NCBI RefSeq assembly: GCF_005938655.1
Contig: NZ_VCQT01000045.1
Span: 248,001 to 312,000 of the forward strand
Length of the DNA: 64,000 nucleotides
Source: Alloalcanivorax gelatiniphagus
Lineage (GTDB): Bacteria > Pseudomonadota > Gammaproteobacteria > Pseudomonadales > Alcanivoracaceae
Direction: 5' to 3'
The notes beneath the pieces were generated by a model, which ran no database searches, was not told the origin of the DNA, and saw nothing but the letters and a program-made list of their open reading frames with translations. The stretch's first letter is position 1. Each line of letters begins with the position of its first letter. Shown here in pieces: positions 58,455-64,000 of this stretch. Made by a program: the position numbers and the translations under genes.

Positions 58455-59111
58455 TTGAAGATAGCATCTGTGTTCTTGGTTATCATTTTTCTGAGCGGCT
58501 GCACGACTGTGAAATATAATGGTTCACCGATGGCCGTAAAAAACGTTGATTACCCTCCTGTGGGGCAAGAGGTTACAGCATACGTTGGGGATCATATGGT
58601 CGAAAAGGGCGTTATATATGAAGAGCAGGTACTATATCTGAAACAGCGTGTTGACGGCTTCCTTTACGACATCCCCAGCAATAATTATCCACAAGTAGGG
58701 TTCGATAGTAAGCAGGATTTCTTTTCAGCGGTCGGCGTCATCAGAGGTGCGCTATCGGATCCTATTGAAGCTTTGGCCATAAAGAAACAAGGCCATAGCA
58801 AACTATGTGTTATTACTACATTGGGTGGCCGTGCTTGTTATGATGCTGACTATGAGAGGCATGGGCGAGTTTCGGAAACAAAAAATAGTTTTCAGCAGAC
58901 ACTAATATACAGCGGTCGCGTAGGAAGCAAGATAAATATCGGATACCGAGAGTTTAGCAATAACACCGCTAGGCCCGCATTCAATAACGAGGTTGAGTAT
59001 GACCTTTCGGCGTCAAGGGTAATAGGCTACAAGGGAGCGCAAATAGAAGTTTTGAATGCTGACAATAGCAGCATTACCTATAAGTTAATAAGAAATTTCC
59101 CGAATAGATAA
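58455..59111 (+). CDS. Small lipoprotein of unknown function
   Basis: The 218-residue protein starts at a TTG behind GGAGGGG and has a lipoprotein signal ending LSGC (Cys16). The mature part is beta-rich with no family I know. TTG is the only start that gives the signal peptide. It is likely attached to the inner leaflet of the outer membrane or to the inner membrane. The 234 bases before it contain the third gcvPB fragment's tail and no other gene. Confidence 0.68.
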   Translation: MKIASVFLVIIFLSGCTTVKYNGSPMAVKNVDYPPVGQEVTAYVGDHMVEKGVIYEEQVLYLKQRVDGFLYDIPSNNYPQVGFDSKQDFFSAVGVIRGALSDPIEALAIKKQGHSKLCVITTLGGRACYDADYERHGRVSETKNSFQQTLIYSGRVGSKINIGYREFSNNTARPAFNNEVEYDLSASRVIGYKGAQIEVLNADNSSITYKLIRNFPNR

Positions 59112-59141
59112 CTAAAAATAAAAATTAAAAAAGGGGGCGCC

Positions 59142-59414
59142 ATGAAAACAATATATAACCCAGATATCATACAAGAGTTCGCTGATAGGTTGTATGCCAA
59201 AGCTAATAGTGTAACTCGGTCTTACACTGCACTCGGGGTTATATTGCTCGGTTTCGCTGGGCTCGCAACTGGTCAGCTTGTTTTTGCGGCTGTCGGCGGA
59301 ATTATTGGTGGCGCGGTCGGTTACGCCTATGGGAAAGAAAAGGCCTTCGCGCATAAACTTCAAGCTCAGACAGCGCTTTGCCAAGTGCAAATAGAGAAGA
59401 ACTTAAGAAAATAA
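59142..59414 (+). CDS. Small glycine-zipper membrane protein
   Basis: The 90-residue protein has a helical N-terminus, then two hydrophobic segments (TALGVILLGFAGLATGQLVF and AVGGIIGGAVGYAYG) rich in glycine zippers, then a charged tail. AAAAGGGGGCGCC precedes the ATG and it lies 30 bases after the lipoprotein gene in the same direction, so the two may be cotranscribed. Family unknown; membrane insertion or pore-like roles are possible. Confidence 0.62.
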   Translation: MKTIYNPDIIQEFADRLYAKANSVTRSYTALGVILLGFAGLATGQLVFAAVGGIIGGAVGYAYGKEKAFAHKLQAQTALCQVQIEKNLRK

Positions 59415-59703
59415 GTCGATGGGTAAAAAATGAAAAGTCATTGCCCTTTCAGGTTATGGGTAGCCTATCCATTGGAAGATATACCATATTCTAATGGTCC
59501 GCACATTAGATGTGAGATATATAAGATAGAGAGATAAACGTCACTTGTCGCGAAGGTTGCCGACCGGAAGGTCGGTTGAAAATGTAAGGCGTTGACACGC
59601 GGAGCCTTGCCGTGCCGCCTGATCGGAACGGCGCACGGATATACGTCGGGGGATATACGAAAAACGTCGATGAATAAACTGTTAGATTTACAAGGAGAAT
59701 GGA
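59415..59703 (+). other. Intergenic region ending in an integron-type core site
   Basis: Just before the next gene the sequence GTTAGAT (59681-59687) matches the G/TTRRRY cleavage site of integron cassettes and is identical to the core of attC 1 at 60747-60753. A matching attC left arm is not evident here, so it could be attI-like or a decayed site. The rest (about 265 bases) has small inverted repeats (CCGACCGG / AAGGTCGG) and no gene I can support. Confidence 0.5.
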
Positions 59704-60675
59704 ATGACCTCAGTTGGGGGGATCGAGCTCCATTACTATTTGAAGGATAGCGAGCACTCAATGGATGCCGTTCTTCGGAATCGCTGTGAGGCAGAGTTGC
59801 TTGCAATTTTTCATGAGGTTGCCACCACCCTTGGAGTGCCTGTCCAGATTGATGCTCAAGCCCTTGTAGAAGGTGGGTTAAAGGAAGTTTGGAAATGGGC
59901 GGGAGACAATTCTGGACAGCTGAGTGTTGTCCTCTCTGTAGTGGCTATTCTTGTGGCTCTTGCACCACAGATATACGAATCAGAAGAAGAAGCGCTCAGC
60001 AAAGAGCTAACCGAATTAAGTATTGAGGAGAAAAGGCTTCAAATTGAAAAGCTCCGTCAAGAATTGCGTGACATTGAGCCAAGAACCAAAAATGCTACTC
60101 GAGACAACGCCGTCCACGTACTGAAAAAAGAACCGAAAATAGTTGTAAGACGGTCTAATTTCTACAAAAACCTAAATGGACGTGAAAATGTCAATTCAAT
60201 TGGAATTTTACCTCTAGATAAAAACCTTAGACCATTTGCGCCAGAAAAGAATGTCCCAAGTGCGCGGTTCCACGAATTCATACTGACTTCGCATTCAATT
60301 AAGCCGCTAATCATTGAGAATGCCAAGATCGAAGTCGTCAGCCCAGTGTTGCGAGAAGGGCGTTACAAGTGGAAAGGGATTTATGAAGAGCAGATTATTG
60401 GCTTCACGATGCAGGATGCGGCTTTCCAGCACCAAGTTCTAAGAGAAGAGGTTACTTTTCAGCATGGAACATTCTTAGAATGCGTTCTCAATGTCTTTAG
60501 AAAGCTAGATGAGGTTGGCGAGGTCGAGATAACGGGGTATGTCGTGACAACTGTAATTCGTAAGTATGACGAAAGACAGTCCATTGAGACTCCACAAGGA
60601 AAGAGCTACAAACATGCGCAAAAGTTGCGTGCAGCCCAAGCAGACCTATTTAGCAAGGACAATAAACAAATCTAA
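59704..60675 (+). CDS. Cassette protein with membrane helix and coiled coil
   Basis: The 323-residue protein has an N-terminal domain of about 70 residues, one hydrophobic helix (QLSVVLSVVAILVALAPQI, about 72-91), a coiled coil (about 94-125) and a C-terminal beta-rich soluble domain. AAGGAG lies six bases before the ATG. Its TAA stop falls inside the attC left end (60670-60676), as is usual in gene cassettes. I recall similar N-termini among uncharacterised genes in defence loci, but cannot name a family. It may be a membrane sensor or effector, by architecture only. Confidence 0.7.
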   Translation: MTSVGGIELHYYLKDSEHSMDAVLRNRCEAELLAIFHEVATTLGVPVQIDAQALVEGGLKEVWKWAGDNSGQLSVVLSVVAILVALAPQIYESEEEALSKELTELSIEEKRLQIEKLRQELRDIEPRTKNATRDNAVHVLKKEPKIVVRRSNFYKNLNGRENVNSIGILPLDKNLRPFAPEKNVPSARFHEFILTSHSIKPLIIENAKIEVVSPVLREGRYKWKGIYEEQIIGFTMQDAAFQHQVLREEVTFQHGTFLECVLNVFRKLDEVGEVEITGYVVTTVIRKYDERQSIETPQGKSYKHAQKLRAAQADLFSKDNKQI

Positions 60676-60753
60676 CCAGCGCAGGCACGGCGACGGCTTT
60701 CCCATTGCGGCTTCGCCTCCATTTCAAAACCGCGCATGCTGCGGGCGTTAGAT
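60670..60753 (+). repeat. Integron attC site 1
   Basis: ATCTAAC (60670-60676) and GTTAGAT (60747-60753) are exact complements and fit RYYYAAC / GTTRRRY. Inside, CGCAGGCA on the left faces TGCTGCG on the right with one extra base, the extrahelical base expected on the folded bottom strand. The loop has GGCGA / TTCGCC. Total 84 bases. The stop codon of the previous gene lies in the left core. Confidence 0.85.
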
Positions 60754-60785
60754 TTTTCAGGTGAGTCAGCCGGAAGGAGATATTC

Positions 60786-61700
60786 TTGTTCAACTTATTG
60801 ATTTCGCATGATCCAGATAGCTGGACTAGCTCTCCTTTCGAGCTGGACAGAAGCCGGGTGGCTATCGAGTACACCGCTGATGAGATTAGTGAGCGATATA
60901 AATTCTTAGATGATAAAGCTATCGAAGAACTAAAAAGTTTCCCCTCGTTATTTGTGGTTGAAAACGAGGCAGTGGAGTCGCGGGTCGGCTACATAACCAA
61001 TGTACGCCTGAGACAATCCACCGTTGTTTTTGATTTTGAGTTAGACACAATTTTGCCCAGTCTACCTATTGGCTCAATTGAAGCTCTGCGTATTGATTTC
61101 GATCTTGGCCGATGGGAATTATCGCGAACGCATTGGGCTATCAAAGATGAGCCACTATTCGACATTTTGGTCCGAAAGGGATATTTCACGCCTCAGCAGG
61201 TCGAAGCTTCCCAAGCTTTGAAGGATAGAGCCGCCGCTCAGCCGCCTATAATTCCTACGGCTCCGGGTGAATTCAATGCTTCTCAGGTTTTTATTGTCCA
61301 TGGCCACGATGAAATTACTAAACTGGAGATGAAGGATTTCGTTGCTGGGCTTGGATTGGAGCCGATCATACTGCACATGCAGGCCAGCTCAAGCCGGACA
61401 ATAATTGAGAAAATTGAGTACTACTCAAATGTTGGTTTTGGAATCGTTTTGTACACCCCTTGTGATATTGGAGCGAAGGCTGGCCAGCCCAACGGTCGAT
61501 ATCGGGCGAGGCAAAATGTTGTTTTTGAGCATGGCTTTCTAATTGGGAAGCTCGGGCGTCCTCGGGTTGCCGCTCTGGTCAAAGGCGATGTCGAAACTCC
61601 AAATGATATTAGCGGTATGGTTTACATATCGATGGACGAGCAAGGTGCTTGGAAACAAGAACTCGCAAAAGATCTCAGAGCAGCTGGATATCAGGTTTGA
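60786..61700 (+). CDS. TIR-like nucleotide-binding protein (PF10137 type)
   Basis: The 304-residue protein starts at a TTG behind a strong GGAAGGAGA site. Residues 1-150 are an unassigned domain. Residues 168-300 match the TIR-like domain of CAP12/Pycsar-effector proteins, with VFIVHGHD (168-175), RTIIEKIE (204-211), LYTPCDIGA and RARQNVVFEHGFLIGKLGR (240-258). Glu248 is the likely catalytic residue, since related TIR domains split NAD+. Such proteins act in anti-phage systems as NAD-depleting effectors. Here no cyclase gene is adjacent, so the trigger is unknown; the first domain may sense it. Confidence 0.85.
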   Translation: MFNLLISHDPDSWTSSPFELDRSRVAIEYTADEISERYKFLDDKAIEELKSFPSLFVVENEAVESRVGYITNVRLRQSTVVFDFELDTILPSLPIGSIEALRIDFDLGRWELSRTHWAIKDEPLFDILVRKGYFTPQQVEASQALKDRAAAQPPIIPTAPGEFNASQVFIVHGHDEITKLEMKDFVAGLGLEPIILHMQASSSRTIIEKIEYYSNVGFGIVLYTPCDIGAKAGQPNGRYRARQNVVFEHGFLIGKLGRPRVAALVKGDVETPNDISGMVYISMDEQGAWKQELAKDLRAAGYQV

Positions 61701-61706
61701 GTGAAA

Positions 61707-61782
61707 ATCTAACCAAGCTATGCACCGGTGGTAAACCCCCGCTTCGCTGAGGTTTTACCACCGGTGATGGCGGGCGTTATGT
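61707..61782 (+). repeat. Integron attC site 2
   Basis: ATCTAAC (61707-61713) opens the site and GGCGGGCGTTATGT closes it, cleaved at GTTATGT (61776-61782), very like the ends of Vibrio VCR attC sites (GGGCGTTATGC). A long stem ACCGGTGGTAAAAC / GTTTTACCACCGGT stands between. The 76 bases start 7 bases after the TIR gene and its right end overlaps the next start codon. Confidence 0.83.
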
Positions 61783-62045
61783 GTAAAACAACAACGATTT
61801 TCATCGACTCGAACCAAGATTTTAAGGCCCAAGACGTATGGCCTGACCCTCTTTACTATGAATTGTTATTGGATGCGAGCAAGATTGGAGATATTATATC
61901 TAATAGCTTGAGATTAAGTAAGCGCCATTCAAATCAGAACACAATTGCTTCGAGATTTAACGTTTTTTGTAAGCTACCTCAGATACGCAGTGGTTATTTA
62001 CACGGAACTAATTGTGGCATTATGAGAGGAACTCTATGCACTTAA
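61779..62045 (+). CDS. Small protein coupled to the OLD nuclease gene
   Basis: The ATG at 61779 lies inside the attC core (GTTATG) and opens an 88-residue frame beginning MCKTTTIFIDSNQDFKAQDV. It ends at 62045, overlapping the OLD gene start by ten bases, an arrangement that usually couples translation. No family is recognised. It could instead be a leader frame without function. Alternatives start further left inside the attC stem, which is less likely. Confidence 0.5.
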   Translation: MCKTTTIFIDSNQDFKAQDVWPDPLYYELLLDASKIGDIISNSLRLSKRHSNQNTIASRFNVFCKLPQIRSGYLHGTNCGIMRGTLCT

Positions 62046-64000
62046 AAAGTCTTCAAATTATCAATTTTAGGAAATTTTCTAGAGAGAATAATATAGTCGA
62101 ATTTGTCGCATCGAGCGCGGACTCTTCTAGAAAAGAACCAATTAACTCAGTGGCAGCCTCGACAACGCTGATTGTTGGAAGAAACAACGCGGGTAAGACA
62201 ACGGTGGCAACAGCACTAAATAAACTAATAAATGAAGCTAGCACTATTTCCGGCAGAGATTTCAATTTCAATTACCTCGGAATATTGCTCAAAGAGCACA
62301 AGAAAGGTATCACTGACACTCTGCCTTTTTTGGGTTTCAATATTGTTGTAGGGGTGGATAAAACACGAAACGACCTTCTCAGCAATTTATCACCGTTTAT
62401 CAGCATAGGGGATGTTGATCCGAGTGCGAACGAAATTGATGTTTCCATCAAGGTAAAATACGAGATTAAAGAAGGAACCCAATTCAGGGATGGTCTAAAG
62501 GAGCTAATCGATAGATACTCCAACAATGAGGCGCTGCTTTTTCGAAAGTTTATTGAGTTCGTCGACAAAACGCAGTTTTCAGAAAACTATTTCGGATTGG
62601 ATGGCACCAAAATTAAAGGTCGTTTCAAGCTATCTGATTTAATAAAACTTAAAACAATTTCTGCCCAAAAGGCGACCGCCAACAACGGACTTGCCGCTAC
62701 ATTCAACAAAATTATCAAATTTCGCCACAAAAACGCTACGGGATCGGATTTTACATCGGTTGAAAACAGCCTGGACAGCATCAATAGCGACATTACCGAA
62801 AAAATCAGCTCAGAACATCAAGATACGGTGAACAATGTACTCCACGAGATAGAGTCCGACAAGGCTTTCAGCGTATCCTTATTAGCCGACCTAAATTTCG
62901 AAAAACTTCTGAACAGCCTTATCAAGTACGAATATAGCGAAGGTGAGCTGAGTATCCCTGAGAGCCAATTTGGGCTTGGATACAGCAATTTGATGCACAT
63001 AATAGGAGAAATAATTGGCTATGTTGAACAGTTCCCAGAGGAAGATTGCCAAAGTAAAATCAACCTTATCTCCATCGAGGAACCGGAAACCCATATGCAT
63101 CCCCAGATGCAGGAGTTATTCATAAAATATATCGACGACGCTGTGGCTCTCTTGCTCGAATCAGCGAAGAAAAAAATCAATAGCCAGATTGTTATCACGA
63201 CTCACTCGTCTCACATACTAAACAGCAAGATCCACAGCAGTAACTCATTTGATAACATCAACTACATTTCCACGGTAGACGGTCAGTCATGCGTCGTCAA
63301 ACTCAATGATACTGCTGTTGCAGGGAATGAGGTATTTGACGCCACTAAACACGGCACCGAAGAAGAATTCAAACAGTGGAAACTTGAGAATCTCACATTC
63401 CTCAAAAAGCATATAAAGTACAAAGTATCTGAGCTATTTTTCTCAGACGCTGTCATTTTTGTAGAAGGAGTTACAGAAGAAACTATTCTCCCCTACTACA
63501 TTGAACGAGATGACGCACTGAAGAAATTCTACATTTCAATTTTTAACATCAATGGCGCCCATGGCCAAGTCTACTACCCTCTTGTGAAACTGTTGAATGT
63601 CCCAACTCTAGTAGTCACCGACACTGATATTAAACGAAGCGATGAAGAGAAGGAAAACTTCACACAAGTTTCAGACCTTAACGGCAGAACAACTACAAAT
63701 AGCACGATCAAGCTCTTCAATCGCGACAATGACGACATCAGTCAGCTCAATTCCTATTACGAAAGTGAAAACCTGTACGGCGTATTTCAGCTCGACTCCA
63801 CAGAATCCTATTTTGCCACCAGTTTCGAAGAGGCATTCATTCTAACCAATTATCAGAATGTCATTATAAATGACATCCTCAAAAACCTGAAACCTAGAAT
63901 CTATAAGGAAATTTCCGATTCTGGTTCGAATGAAAATTACGAACAAATCAAAAACCATTCCTACAAACTTCAAAAGAAGCTATCGGATAGCAAAAGTGAT
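62036..64000 (+). CDS. OLD-family ATPase/TOPRIM nuclease, GajA-like (3' end outside window)
   Basis: The frame from ATG 62036 is open for 655 codons to the right edge. It begins MHLKSLQIINFRKF, then Walker A GRNNAGKTT (48-56), Walker B LISIEEPETHMHP (about 344-356), the TTHSSHIL switch (about 386-393), and a TOPRIM domain with FVEGVTEE (about 474) and the VTDTDIKR metal motif (about 526-533). This is the architecture of OLD nucleases, including GajA of the Gabija defence system. A UvrD-like helicase, GajB, would be expected just outside the window if it is Gabija. AGAGGA precedes the ATG. Confidence 0.9.
   Translation, partial: MHLKSLQIINFRKFSRENNIVEFVASSADSSRKEPINSVAASTTLIVGRNNAGKTTVATALNKLINEASTISGRDFNFNYLGILLKEHKKGITDTLPFLGFNIVVGVDKTRNDLLSNLSPFISIGDVDPSANEIDVSIKVKYEIKEGTQFRDGLKELIDRYSNNEALLFRKFIEFVDKTQFSENYFGLDGTKIKGRFKLSDLIKLKTISAQKATANNGLAATFNKIIKFRHKNATGSDFTSVENSLDSINSDITEKISSEHQDTVNNVLHEIESDKAFSVSLLADLNFEKLLNSLIKYEYSEGELSIPESQFGLGYSNLMHIIGEIIGYVEQFPEEDCQSKINLISIEEPETHMHPQMQELFIKYIDDAVALLLESAKKKINSQIVITTHSSHILNSKIHSSNSFDNINYISTVDGQSCVVKLNDTAVAGNEVFDATKHGTEEEFKQWKLENLTFLKKHIKYKVSELFFSDAVIFVEGVTEETILPYYIERDDALKKFYISIFNINGAHGQVYYPLVKLLNVPTLVVTDTDIKRSDEEKENFTQVSDLNGRTTTNSTIKLFNRDNDDISQLNSYYESENLYGVFQLDSTESYFATSFEEAFILTNYQNVIINDILKNLKPRIYKEISDSGSNENYEQIKNHSYKLQKKLSDSKSD

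Noticed and set aside
52079-59700. Site-specific integrase explaining the gcvPB duplications
   Set aside because: I read all frames in this stretch and found no tyrosine or serine recombinase or transposase; the agent must be outside the window or lost.

Overview
The window is a high-GC gammaproteobacterial chromosome segment, roughly two thirds GC by eye up to about 52 kb. Gene content fits an oceanospirillalean or pseudomonad-like marine bacterium. Alcanivorax/Alloalcanivorax is my best guess, from the two-subunit glycine decarboxylase, the FadL-type porin paired with a giant lipoprotein, the NAD-linked formate dehydrogenase and many GTAGGAGCGGCTTCAGCC hairpin repeats. This placement is inference.

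Region 1 (1-12.2 kb) holds an M20 amidohydrolase tail, the glutathione-dependent formaldehyde pair fghA/frmA with a divergent LysR regulator, an aldo/keto reductase, a lipoprotein esterase, a DegV protein, and the methyl cycle genes metF, ahcY and metK. A convincing SAH riboswitch precedes ahcY, and an ArsR-methyltransferase fusion lies upstream of metK. Region 2 (12.3-18.5 kb) is the sugar-phosphate operon tkt-epd/gap-pgk-fba followed by a TetR regulator. Region 3 (18.6-24.6 kb) carries two 128-residue exported repeat proteins, a serine hydrolase and a 1098-aa Ig-like lipoprotein. Region 4 (24.7-34 kb) has divergent rpiA/ilvA, then the conserved block of a 49-aa membrane protein, 5-formyl-THF cyclo-ligase, 6S RNA, zapA, a ZapB-like gene, ygfB, pepP, ubiH and ubiI. 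Region 5 (34-42.3 kb) is the NAD-dependent formate dehydrogenase operon fdsGBAD with a divergent ModE-like regulator and an OFA-type carboxylate transporter. Region 6 (42.9-52.1 kb) contains a FadL-type porin with a 1025-aa lipoprotein paralogous to the one in region 3, and the glycine cleavage genes gcvT, gcvH, gcvPA and gcvPB.

One-carbon metabolism links much of the core. Formaldehyde goes to formate (frmA, fghA) and formate to CO2 (fds). Glycine cleavage feeds methylene-THF, and metF, metK and ahcY run the methyl cycle.

Region 7 (52.1-64 kb) is accessory, visibly AT-richer, and lacks the REP-like repeats. It begins exactly at the 3' end of gcvPB, whose last part recurs as two shorter fragments at 53.2 and 58.1 kb, so the site looks like a repeatedly used insertion point. 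It carries a HEPN-motif protein, small secreted or membrane proteins, a DUF2026-like protein, two SymE-like toxin loci with duplicated structured leaders, and a frameshifted ParE-like module. From 59.68 kb on there are integron-cassette features: two good attC sites (60670-60753, 61707-61782) and an isolated core site at 59681. These delimit cassettes encoding a membrane/coiled-coil protein, a TIR-like nucleotide-binding protein and, running off the window, an OLD-family ATPase/TOPRIM nuclease of the GajA type. No integron integrase is in the window. This cassette-borne candidate defence array is the most interesting part of the window.
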